DNA of 64,000 nt, taken from positions 1 through 64,000 of the forward strand of contig JAFTYS010000026.1 of NCBI GenBank assembly GCA_017461285.1, read 5' to 3'. The position numbers and the translations under genes were made by a program. This document shows, piece after piece, positions 57,337 to 64,000 of this stretch. Below the pieces are notes generated by a model. It was not told where the DNA came from. It saw only the letters and a list, made by a program, of their open reading frames with translations, and searched no databases. The first letter of the stretch is position 1; every line of letters begins with the position of its first letter. The DNA comes from Bacteroidales bacterium (GTDB taxonomy: Bacteria; Bacteroidota; Bacteroidia; Bacteroidales; UBA932).

Positions 57337-57375
57337 AAATGTGACGAAAATCGGCAACGTTTTCCGTCACATTTT
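57337..57375 (+). terminator. Terminator of the esterase-SDR-DJ-1 unit
   Basis: AAAATGTGACG pairs with CGTCACATTTT around an 18-base loop, followed by a T-rich run. Confidence 0.75.
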
Positions 57376-57408
57376 CCTTTTTTGACCTACCTTTATAAAT
57401 GGATAGTG

Positions 57409-57438
57409 AAATGATTTTTAAACCCTTAAAATCATTTT
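57409..57438. promoter_or_regulatory. Palindrome directly before the GHKL gene
   Basis: AAATGATTTT and AAAATCATTT form a 30-base inverted repeat ending 4 bases before the ATG at 57442. It could be an operator or an RNA hairpin limiting translation. Confidence 0.4.
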
Positions 57439-57441
57439 GCT

Positions 57442-58227
57442 ATGAAACATTCAATCAGAATCAGCGACATCAGCCAGTGGCTGCCCGCAATTGCGGAAAT
57501 CATCACAGCAAATTTTTCTGCAAACGATGAAGTACAGATCGACTTCAAAGAGATTCCGTACGAACAGTTTACCCCTATCCACATCTCATCAATCGCATGT
57601 GTGAAGTGCTTTCTGGAAAAGCGAGGGATCAAATGCAGTTGTCAGCATGTGCCTAGACCGACTTTGAGTATTTCAAAAGGTTTTAACTTATGGCAACTGG
57701 ACAAAGCATATCTGGAAACATATTCACACAACATATGTAGGATTCTTAAACAAAGTTTTTATCCGGATAAGGATCTCTCTGCGGTCAAAGGATGTCTTAA
57801 TGAGGCTCTATACAATGTATTTGATCATGCAGAAGCAAAAGACATTGCATTCATATGTTTATCATTAGATCCGATTACTGACAGGCTCTGTGTTGCAGTA
57901 TGCGACCTTGGATTGGGCATAGCGAAGAAAATCAGAAGCCATTTCCCTGAAATACTGAACGACACAAAGGCTGTGGCCATGGCAGTAGAAAACAGTTTCA
58001 CGACCAAATCAAGAAAGCATAACAGAGGATACGGTCTGGACAACATATTGTCATGCTGTAATGATGATGATACGTTCAAAATAATTTCAAATGGAGCATC
58101 ATATATTGCCGTAAACGATAAAATCAGTACTTTTGCACTTGACTACGAATTTCCGGGCACGCTTTTATATTTTGAAATCTCAATATACATGCTACCGGAA
58201 GACGAAGACATATTTGAAGAAATATAG
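57442..58227 (+). CDS. GHKL-type ATP-binding protein (anti-sigma-kinase-like)
   Basis: 261 residues. The C-terminal two thirds show the GHKL/HATPase fold: N-box NEALYNVFDHAEAKD (residues about 118-132), G1 box CDLGLGIAKKI, an ENSFTTKS loop and G2 box RGYGLDNI. The first 90 residues (ISDISQWLPAIAEII, VQIDFKEIPYEQFTPIHIS) look like a STAS-like or receiver-like fold but I cannot name them. There is no signal or membrane segment. It is followed after 4 bases by a STAS-like gene, a layout resembling anti-sigma kinase and antagonist pairs. There is no sigma factor nearby. The function is unknown. Confidence 0.72.
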   Translation: MKHSIRISDISQWLPAIAEIITANFSANDEVQIDFKEIPYEQFTPIHISSIACVKCFLEKRGIKCSCQHVPRPTLSISKGFNLWQLDKAYLETYSHNICRILKQSFYPDKDLSAVKGCLNEALYNVFDHAEAKDIAFICLSLDPITDRLCVAVCDLGLGIAKKIRSHFPEILNDTKAVAMAVENSFTTKSRKHNRGYGLDNILSCCNDDDTFKIISNGASYIAVNDKISTFALDYEFPGTLLYFEISIYMLPEDEDIFEEI

Positions 58228-58231
58228 TATT

Positions 58232-58522
58232 ATGTGCATTATCAGATTGGAAGATATAATGAAGCGGCACCAGCACTATCCTGATGCCGGCACCGCATTA
58301 TACGCTGAAATCGTCAGTAATCTTCAAGATGAACAGATTATCATTGATTCAGAGAACGTAAGAGGTATTCCCACACTTATGCTGAACACATCCATAGGAA
58401 GACTTATTGATGAGTTCGGCTACAGCAGGATAAAAGGCAGAATCTGTTTCAAGCATATGGGCAAGACAGACGCAGAGACCCTGAGGAAATACATCAGTCA
58501 TTATATATCTAAGACTGTCTGA
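58232..58522 (+). CDS. STAS-like DUF4325 protein
   Basis: 96 residues from MCIIRLEDIMKRHQHYP. The longer open frame upstream lies inside the GHKL gene and is rejected. It resembles DUF4325, a STAS-like domain of unknown function (GTALYAEIVSN, IIIDSENVRGIPTLMLNTSIGRLIDEFG, KGRICFKHMG). It would act with the GHKL protein encoded 4 bases upstream, perhaps as its phosphorylatable or binding partner; no biochemical role is known. Its last 14 bases overlap the convergent permease gene. Confidence 0.7.
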   Translation: MCIIRLEDIMKRHQHYPDAGTALYAEIVSNLQDEQIIIDSENVRGIPTLMLNTSIGRLIDEFGYSRIKGRICFKHMGKTDAETLRKYISHYISKTV

Positions 58523-59297
58523 TGAAGAGGATGGCCATCAGCGGAAGCGCTATGATGGCCATTGTTGCGCTTATAGGCAGGTAAATCCCGAAATTCACAT
58601 GAGTCGCCACAAGATAGGTTATCAGCAGCAGGCCGACGCCCATGGCACTGGATATAAGATAATGCTTCCTGATATCGGTGCTCTTGCAGAGGATGCGGCT
58701 GAGATTCGGCACGCCGAGGGATATGAATCCTATCGGACCGCAGATCGATACTGAGCTGGTAACGAGGAACATGATGGCCAGCAGGAGAAGGGCCTTGCGC
58801 ATGCGGTTGAGCTCGATTTCCCCCTTCATATGCCTGGTCAGTTCTCCGGCTGTCCAGAGGGCCGCCGCAAGGCCGGCGGCAAAGAGGACAAGCGAGAAGG
58901 CGATGTCTCCCGCTGTGACTCCTTCAAGATTGAAATTGGCTGCTCCCCACAGGTAATACTGCTTCAGGAGGTCTCCGTTCGGAGCATTGGTCACAACTAT
59001 GGTTCCAAGGGAGCCTATGAAGGTTCCGAAGAGGATTCCGAATGTGATGAGGTTCTGGGTACTGACTTTAAGGGTCACGAAAAAGCAGACAGCCGTACAG
59101 ATGAGGGTACATATGAAGCTGCCAACGGTAAGGGAGCACCAGCCTGACATCGTGGCAGCAGCCGCGCCAAGACAAGCGGCGCTGCCGAGACCCAGGCTGT
59201 AGACGTCTCCAAGCTGGTTTCTCCAGAGATACTGCATCTGTACCCCGCCTATCGGCAGGGCGATGCCGGAAATAAGTACATATAAAAGACTCAGCAT
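58509..59297 (-). CDS. FecCD-type ABC permease, short form (probable cobalamin or heme uptake)
   Basis: 262 residues with about seven to eight helices. It aligns with FecCD/BtuC permeases from GVQMQYLWRNQLGDVYSLGLGSA onward (family pattern GxxxQxxxRNPLAxPxxLG) and includes the coupling region GPIGFISLGVPNLSRIL. Usual members are about 330 residues. Here the first one or two helices and the PR motif are absent, and the start lies only 3 bases after the receptor stop. It could be a genuine short permease or an N-terminally eroded one. No BtuD ATPase or BtuF binding protein is adjacent. It is cotranscribed with the receptor under the cobalamin riboswitch. Confidence 0.8.
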   Translation of the reverse strand: MLSLLYVLISGIALPIGGVQMQYLWRNQLGDVYSLGLGSAACLGAAAATMSGWCSLTVGSFICTLICTAVCFFVTLKVSTQNLITFGILFGTFIGSLGTIVVTNAPNGDLLKQYYLWGAANFNLEGVTAGDIAFSLVLFAAGLAAALWTAGELTRHMKGEIELNRMRKALLLLAIMFLVTSSVSICGPIGFISLGVPNLSRILCKSTDIRKHYLISSAMGVGLLLITYLVATHVNFGIYLPISATMAIIALPLMAILFIRQS

Positions 59298-59300
59298 GAT

Positions 59301-61112
59301 CTAGAATTTGAATTCGACACCTGCGATGAAATTTCTGCCCGGCATAGGATAGCCGCTGACTGTCTCATACCTGCAGTCAAGCAGGTTGCGGGCCGAGGCC
59401 TTCAGCAGTACATTGCCATACTTCTTGAGAGGGAATGACCTGGCAAGAGTCAGGTCCAACGTGTTCCAGTCCGGAAGTTCCCCTGTCCCGTCGCTCCTAC
59501 CTGCCCTCATCTGCCACACAGGATCAAGAATCCATCCCTTCCATGACACGTTGCCGCTCACCACAATGACATGACGGGCTATATATGGAATCTGCTGTCC
59601 GTATGTATCTGCATCAGGGGTCATGTCAAGAGCTGACTGGTAAGAATACTTCAGGTCTAGCGAATAGTCCCACTCCCCTTCATGGGCAAGGCCGGCGGCG
59701 GCATCCATGCCCGCCGAGCGCACCTTGCCGATATTGTATGGAGCCCATACTGCGGGATCTTCCGGAGTCGGTGCAGAGGTTATCTTGTCTGTCAGAAGAT
59801 TCAGGAATCCGTCGAGCCTTGCCTTGACTGACCATGAATCCCCGAAAGTGCGGACATAGTCTACGGCAACATCGGTCAGCCATGCATCTTCAGGCCGGAG
59901 ATCAGGATTTCCATACCCGGCATAATAAAGTTCGTTGAATGTCGGCACCCTGTAGGCCCGGCGTGCGAACGCAACAATATCAAGCCCGTCAGACAGGTTC
60001 AGACGAAGATTAGCCGACGGAGAGAATGCCTGTCGTGAGCGGGCGCCGCGATCGAACGCTCCGTTATACTCCAATGCGACATCGGCAGAAAACGGACCTG
60101 TACGGAAAGAAGATGCCAGGGCCGAGAAAGCCGTAAGGCGCGAGGCCTCATAGCTTGTGGACTCAAGTCCGTCCCACTGGATGTCGGCTGCAAGGGAGAG
60201 CTTCCACCAGCGCCTGATCTGGAAGTCGTGTGCTGAGTTCAGCTGGAATTCGGTCTGGGCGTATCTGCTGTCTCCCCATGCGCTTGAATAGGAGATGTCG
60301 TCATACGATGCCTTACCGCTGATACGGAGGGTATAGAGATGAGTGAAATTCTTGCGCAGGCCCCCCTGGACAAAGGCGTTGCGGTCGGCCTGGCGGTCTT
60401 CAGACGGCCAGGCGGTCGAGCCCGGCGTTCCGCGCTCGACCCCGTTGAAATATGCCTTGACATGGTAATCTCCGCCGGTGAGCGACCCGAAGAGGTCGAG
60501 GCCGGCACGTACCTGGCTCACGTCATTGTTCTGACGCACCAGACCTTCTCCATACCGGAAATCACCTTTGCTGAAGACTCCGGATGTGCTTGCTGAAAGA
60601 GAGATCCTGTCAGACAGACGGAAGTCCAGTCTTGCATATGGAAGCCATGTACCGAAAGAACCTCCCGACAGGCGGACATGGGATGCAACCGGTCCGTCCG
60701 CAAAGACCGGACGTGCTGTGTTGAAGGAAACACTGTTCTGGGCGTAGTCCACGACGACAGAACCAAGATTGTCAGACATGACCATTCCAAGGTCATTCTG
60801 TCCTGACTGGACATTGCCGACACGAAGTCCGTCTATATAGACGGCAGTGTGGGCGCTTCCGAGACCTCTGAGGCTCACGGTCTTAAGGCCGGCAGAGCCT
60901 CCGTTGTCACCGACATGAAAGCCGGAGCTCTTAAGCAGGATGTCTGATACTGAAAATGAATTGCCGACCTTGAGTGTATCTGTTCTCGATACAGTAAGAC
61001 CTTTGTCGGCTGTGATCGTGACCGCATGAAGCGAGTCTAGAACCGGTTCTTCAAAACCGGAAGGCAGGTCTGAAATCAGCAGACCTGCGGAAAGCAGAAT
61101 TGTTGTTAACAT
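59301..61112 (-). CDS. btuB: TonB-dependent receptor, BtuB-like
   Basis: About 603 residues from MLTTILLSAGLL; the frame also opens with GTG at 61151, right at the riboswitch. It has a signal peptide, a plug domain (SVSDILLKSSGFHVGDNGG, LKTVSLRGLGSAHTAVYIDGLRVGNVQSGQNDLG) and a 22-strand barrel ending in an aromatic residue (NFIAGVEFKF). The size and the cobalamin riboswitch upstream make vitamin B12 or another corrinoid the likely ligand. The last residue Phe fits outer-membrane insertion. The permease follows after 3 bases. Confidence 0.9.
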   Translation of the reverse strand: MLTTILLSAGLLISDLPSGFEEPVLDSLHAVTITADKGLTVSRTDTLKVGNSFSVSDILLKSSGFHVGDNGGSAGLKTVSLRGLGSAHTAVYIDGLRVGNVQSGQNDLGMVMSDNLGSVVVDYAQNSVSFNTARPVFADGPVASHVRLSGGSFGTWLPYARLDFRLSDRISLSASTSGVFSKGDFRYGEGLVRQNNDVSQVRAGLDLFGSLTGGDYHVKAYFNGVERGTPGSTAWPSEDRQADRNAFVQGGLRKNFTHLYTLRISGKASYDDISYSSAWGDSRYAQTEFQLNSAHDFQIRRWWKLSLAADIQWDGLESTSYEASRLTAFSALASSFRTGPFSADVALEYNGAFDRGARSRQAFSPSANLRLNLSDGLDIVAFARRAYRVPTFNELYYAGYGNPDLRPEDAWLTDVAVDYVRTFGDSWSVKARLDGFLNLLTDKITSAPTPEDPAVWAPYNIGKVRSAGMDAAAGLAHEGEWDYSLDLKYSYQSALDMTPDADTYGQQIPYIARHVIVVSGNVSWKGWILDPVWQMRAGRSDGTGELPDWNTLDLTLARSFPLKKYGNVLLKASARNLLDCRYETVSGYPMPGRNFIAGVEFKF

Positions 61113-61129
61113 TAAATGACGCCTTAACG

Positions 61130-61266
61130 GAAACCTGTCCCCGGGCTTCACCTGTTTGACTTATCCTGGCAGGTATTCGGACTCGTTTCCGCTTATCGCG
61201 TCGCAGAACTTACCGTTGCGGGCACAGCTCCGGGCTTTCACCGGATTCCCCTGTTCCAAGATCCCG
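61130..61266 (-). promoter_or_regulatory. Cobalamin riboswitch
   Basis: On the minus strand the conserved core reads GGGAATCCGGTGAAAGCC, then AGCTGTGCCCGCAACGGTAA, then the B12 box CCGAATACCTGCCAGGA. It lies directly before the TonB receptor gene. Its first half overlaps the final codons of the phosphatase gene (stop at 61210). A TATCTTTG box at 61270-61277 just before it suggests an internal promoter. AdoCbl binding is expected to shut off receptor and permease. Confidence 0.93.
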
Positions 61267-61746
61267 GGACAAAGATAGCAAAAGATTCTGACAAGCTTCC
61301 TCAAGCAGGTCCAGAACATGTGAAAAGCCTTCAGCACCCATATAATAAGGGTCCGGGATATATGAGATCTTATGAGTGGTAAGGTAGTCTGCCATCCTGC
61401 GGATCTTGCGCGAGTCTTCTACCGAAGGAGCCAGCTGCATCAGGTCTTCATAGTTCTGATCGTCCATGGCTATGACAAGATCAAAGTCAGGAAAGTCCAT
61501 GGCGCGGACCTGACGGGCGATATGGGTCACCGCAAAGCCTCTGTAGAGGGCTGCGGTGCGCATGCGGCGGTCGGGCGGGTTACCCCTGTGCCCGCCGTAG
61601 ATGCCGGCCGAGTCCGCCTGAATCCGGTCCTGCAGACCGGCTTCGCGGACATAATGTTCAAATACCGCCTGTGCCGCAGGAGACCTGCAGATATTGCCCA
61701 GGCACACGAAAAGTACTTTGTATTTATTGTTTACTTTTTCCATCAT
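61210..61746 (-). CDS. Low-molecular-weight protein tyrosine phosphatase
   Basis: 178 residues from MMEKVNNKYKVLFVCLGNICRSP. The active-site loop is C(X)5R (Cys15 to Arg21), and the general acid Asp lies in IPDPYYMG. Family members end about 18 residues earlier. The additional tail (SRDLGTGESGESPELCPQR) is encoded by the 5' half of the cobalamin riboswitch, so it looks like read-through into RNA-structure DNA. The start overlaps the alr stop by 4 bases (ATGA), so alr and this gene are coupled. The longer open frame up to 61962 lies within alr and is rejected. Confidence 0.9.
   Translation of the reverse strand: MMEKVNNKYKVLFVCLGNICRSPAAQAVFEHYVREAGLQDRIQADSAGIYGGHRGNPPDRRMRTAALYRGFAVTHIARQVRAMDFPDFDLVIAMDDQNYEDLMQLAPSVEDSRKIRRMADYLTTHKISYIPDPYYMGAEGFSHVLDLLEEACQNLLLSLSRDLGTGESGESPELCPQR
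61270..61277 (-). promoter_or_regulatory. Possible internal promoter for the cobalamin-uptake unit
   Basis: TATCTTTG on the minus strand inside the 3' part of the phosphatase gene, just before the riboswitch core. The nearest TTG is 14 bases upstream, closer than normal, so support is moderate. Confidence 0.4.
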
Positions 61747-62852
61747 TTTACGATTATGCGTTCGATACGGCGTGGGACTGAGGTAAGGATCTCGTATGGG
61801 ATCGTGCCAAGGATGTCGGCAAGTTCGGTTATGGTCGGATCCTCGCCGAAGATCGTCACGGTGTCCCCTACCTTTACATCGAGTCCCGTCACATCGAGCA
61901 TAGACATGTCCATGCAGATGTTTCCGATGGTCGGAACGCGGTGGCCGTTTATCGAGAAGCATGCCTTGCCGCAGCTCAGATGCCGGTCCACTCCGTCAGC
62001 ATAACCTACCGGTATCGTTGCTATTACCGTGCCTTCAGGAGCAATCTTTCCATGACGGCCGTAGCCGATGGTTCCGTCTCCGGGAGCGAGGTTCTTGACC
62101 TGAAGCACCTTGCACTTGAATGACGCGACCGGAGAGAGATGATTGCCAGGGATGGCGCTCACTCCGTAGATGCCGATTCCCAGACGGACCATATCGAACT
62201 GATACTGCGGGAACCTCTCTATGCCGGCAGAATTGAGGATATGGTACATAGGCCTGTAGCCCACCGCCTCAGAAAGCGAATCCGCATTCTTCTTGAAAAG
62301 GTCTATCTGGCCAAGGGTGAAATCATCACATGAAGGGTCGTCTGCGGCCGCCAGATGCGAATAGATGGACTTTACCTTGACATACCGGCAGTCCTTCAGG
62401 AAATCTTCCAGTTCCCGGAGCTCCTCAGTCACGAATCCGAGGCGGTGCATGCCCGAATCCAGCTTGATATGCACAGGAAAATCACGCATACCCCTCTTTT
62501 CGAGCACGGAGCATAGCTCCTTGAGCGAGAAAAGGTTAGGGATGCCCGGTTCGAGTCCGTAATTCACTATCTGCTCGAATGAATCCGTACCGGCGGTAAG
62601 TACTATGATAGGCGACTTTATGCCTGCCTGGCGCAGCTCTATGCCCTCTACGGGATAGGCGACCGCCAGATAATCTGCACCCGCATCTTCCATGAGGGTG
62701 GCGAACTCGACGGCTCCATGGCCATAGGCGTTGGCCTTTACCAGGACAAGGAGCTTAGTCCTGTCCTCGAGCTTCGAGCGGAAGTATCTATAATTGTCAA
62801 GGCAGCCTTTGAGACTGATCTCAAGCCTTGAGAAGTCACTGTTGATATACAT
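61743..62852 (-). CDS. alr: Alanine racemase
   Basis: A 369-residue PLP enzyme producing D-alanine for peptidoglycan. The start at MYINSDFSRLEISLKG is chosen because the 15 upstream codons show no family similarity. Lys39 in VLVKANAYGHG binds PLP. The second catalytic residue, Tyr, lies in VGYADGVDRHLS. The C-terminal beta domain includes VGDTVTIFG and EILTSVPRRIERI. It is coupled by a 4-base overlap to the phosphatase gene. A TATATTTG-like region precedes it in the divergent gap to the zinc peptidase. Confidence 0.96.
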   Translation of the reverse strand: MYINSDFSRLEISLKGCLDNYRYFRSKLEDRTKLLVLVKANAYGHGAVEFATLMEDAGADYLAVAYPVEGIELRQAGIKSPIIVLTAGTDSFEQIVNYGLEPGIPNLFSLKELCSVLEKRGMRDFPVHIKLDSGMHRLGFVTEELRELEDFLKDCRYVKVKSIYSHLAAADDPSCDDFTLGQIDLFKKNADSLSEAVGYRPMYHILNSAGIERFPQYQFDMVRLGIGIYGVSAIPGNHLSPVASFKCKVLQVKNLAPGDGTIGYGRHGKIAPEGTVIATIPVGYADGVDRHLSCGKACFSINGHRVPTIGNICMDMSMLDVTGLDVKVGDTVTIFGEDPTITELADILGTIPYEILTSVPRRIERIIVK

Positions 62853-62975
62853 GTCGCAAATATACGGAATAAATTTTGCATATATATGCGCCGGCAAAAT
62901 AATTACTGCTTTCGGACATTTTGTCAGTTATTAAGACTATATTTACAGATTATTAACAATAAAACCTTTTTAGAC

Positions 62976-63647
62976 ATGAACATCTGGTTTATATTGATAG
63001 CCATAACGGTGCTGAGCTTTATCGTGCAGCATATGCTCCAGAGCCGTTTCAGCAAGTATTCGAAGGTCGGGCTTCCTTCAGGAATGACAGGTGCACAAGT
63101 AGCTCAGAAGATGCTCCAGGACCATGGCATATATAATGTCAAGGTGGTTCCTACCCAAGGAATGCTTACAGACCATTTCAATCCTCAGACCATGACCATA
63201 GCTCTCAGCGAAGGCGTATACTCCAGCAGAAGCGTGGCGGCTGCAGCGGTTGCCGCACACGAGTGCGGCCATGCCGTGCAGCATGCGATGGGATATGCCC
63301 CGTTGAGGATGCGTTCGGCGCTCGTGCCGGTGGTGAACTTCGCGTCGAACATCGTGCAGTGGGTTCTCCTTCTCGGTGTGATCCTCATGAACGTGTTCCC
63401 TGGCCTCCTTTGGTTCGGAATCATCCTGTTCGCCACCACTACCCTTTTCAGTTTCGTGACCCTTCCGGTCGAGATCAATGCCAGCAGCAGGGCCATCACA
63501 TGGCTTTCGCAGACAGGAATCACCGACGGCCAGACACGTCCGATGGCGATCGACGCCCTGAAATGGGCCGCATATACATATGTGATCGCCGCCCTCGGAT
63601 CTCTCGCTACCCTCCTGTACTACATCGGCCTCGCCCGCCGCGACTGA
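62976..63647 (+). CDS. Membrane zinc metallopeptidase (YugP-like, Zn_peptidase_2)
   Basis: 223 residues from MNIWFILIAITVLSF. The frame opens 30 codons earlier without similarity. It has an N-terminal helix, a soluble segment with the zinc motif HECGH (residues 95-99), then three hydrophobic helices (WVLLLGVILMNVFPGLL, and others) and the conserved PVEINASSRAITWL. The family is widespread, and its substrate is unknown. It acts in the inner membrane. The gene is monocistronic and divergent from alr. Confidence 0.93.
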   Translation: MNIWFILIAITVLSFIVQHMLQSRFSKYSKVGLPSGMTGAQVAQKMLQDHGIYNVKVVPTQGMLTDHFNPQTMTIALSEGVYSSRSVAAAAVAAHECGHAVQHAMGYAPLRMRSALVPVVNFASNIVQWVLLLGVILMNVFPGLLWFGIILFATTTLFSFVTLPVEINASSRAITWLSQTGITDGQTRPMAIDALKWAAYTYVIAALGSLATLLYYIGLARRD

Positions 63648-63706
63648 TTCATGTCCTCGAACCATTTGACAGTTATAATATCTTAATTTGAGCGAAGCAA
63701 TAGCAA

Positions 63707-63743
63707 GTCCCCTCTCCGAGAGAGGGGATTTAGGGGAGAGGTA
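63707..63743. repeat. REP-like GC-rich hairpin (locus D)
   Basis: TCCCCTCT/AGAGGGGA hairpin followed by TTTAGGGGAGAGG. This type of intergenic repeat is common in Bacteroidetes and resembles the loop elements of loci A to C. It lies between the zinc peptidase and the M16 lipoprotein gene. Confidence 0.6.
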
Positions 63744-63830
63744 ACGTAGACATATTTTCATATTTATGCACGACCTCGAACCATGTGACATGTTGACTGA
63801 AAATATATTAACAACTAAATGTCAGAAAAT

Positions 63831-64000
63831 ATGAAACGAATCTTACTTCTGGCAGCAGGAGCGATGATGCTTCTGCTCGCTTCATGTTCACAGTACAAGT
63901 ACGAGACTGTGAAAGACGATCCTCTCGGAACGAAGATCTATACGCTCGACAACGGTTTGAAGGTCTACATGAGCGTAAACAAGGAGACACCCCGCATCCA
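63831..64000 (+). CDS. M16-family peptidase lipoprotein, N-terminal part (runs off the window)
   Basis: Begins [20 protein letters not shown] with lipobox LASC, then [20 protein letters not shown]. This is the first strand pair of an M16 domain (compare KLENGLTYYIRHN in the gene at 2864). The HxxEH motif lies beyond the window. An ATG four codons upstream (63819) is in frame but gives a poorer signal. It is only distantly related to the M16 peptidase at 2864. Confidence 0.75.
   Translation, partial: MKRILLLAAGAMMLLLASCSQYKYETVKDDPLGTKIYTLDNGLKVYMSVNKETPRI

Noticed and set aside
58133..58231. N-terminal extension of the STAS-like protein
   Set aside because: It overlaps the end of the GHKL gene in another frame; the ATG 4 bases after that gene's stop gives the normal domain length.
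61747..61962. N-terminal extension of the phosphatase
   Set aside because: It lies inside alr in another frame. The ATGA overlap with the alr stop and the family start MEKVxxKYKVLFVC fix the start at 61746.

Overview
The window looks like the chromosome of an anaerobic gut-type member of the Bacteroidales. The evidence is: promoters of the Bacteroidetes type (TAnnTTTG with an upstream TTTG about 19-20 bases away), few Shine-Dalgarno sequences, a PCMD-type surface protein tail, pyruvate:ferredoxin oxidoreductase with a 2[4Fe-4S] ferredoxin, GPH sugar transport, GH97/GH10/GH43 enzymes, and a tmRNA whose tag reads GNNSYALAA. The genus cannot be fixed from sequence alone. Base composition looks near 50% GC.

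Region 1 (1-11.25 kb) is ordinary: the end of a PCMD-like protein, a metal exporter, a DUF1573 protein, ferredoxin, an M16 peptidase, a short LysR regulator, nifJ, tRNA-Arg(CCG) and fabD.

Region 2 (11.26-45.1 kb) is the remarkable part. Eleven genes occur twice, in mirror-image order: XRE/S24-like regulator, small membrane protein, S9 peptidase, WYL regulator, recG, pdxA, rnhA, rfbC, rfbD, secA and bactofilin. The left arm is 11.26-25.25 kb and the right arm 25.91-45.07 kb. The axis holds single copies of ssrA and tRNA-Val(TAC). Both arms are intact but have diverged (PdxA about 92% identical, RfbC about 76% by hand count). Either this is an old or xenologous inverted duplication that includes secA and recG, or two related genomes were joined in assembly at ssrA. 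A simple fold-back artefact would give identical arms and is excluded. The right arm carries a 5.7-kb insertion between pdxA and recG. It holds a GH140-like lipoprotein, a REP-associated (Y1) transposase, an HRDC protein and several families of palindromic repeats. Two 121-122-nt double-hairpin units flank the transposase.

Region 3 (45.2-57.3 kb) serves carbohydrate use: GH97, transketolase, a sugar symporter with GH10 xylanase and GH43 enzyme in one transcription unit, mannonate dehydratase, a sialate-type O-acetylesterase, a mannonate-oxidoreductase-like SDR and a DJ-1 protein. Together they suggest import of xylan fragments, hydrolysis inside the cell, and glucuronate catabolism.

Region 4 (57.4-64 kb) has a GHKL ATPase/STAS-like gene pair of unknown role, a cobalamin-riboswitch-controlled TonB receptor plus short FecCD permease, a low-molecular-weight phosphatase overlapping that riboswitch, alanine racemase, a membrane zinc peptidase, and the start of another M16 peptidase.

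Intrinsic terminators at three places have long perfect stems whose loops are filled by one related GC-rich element. This suggests a REP-like element that inserts into terminator loops.
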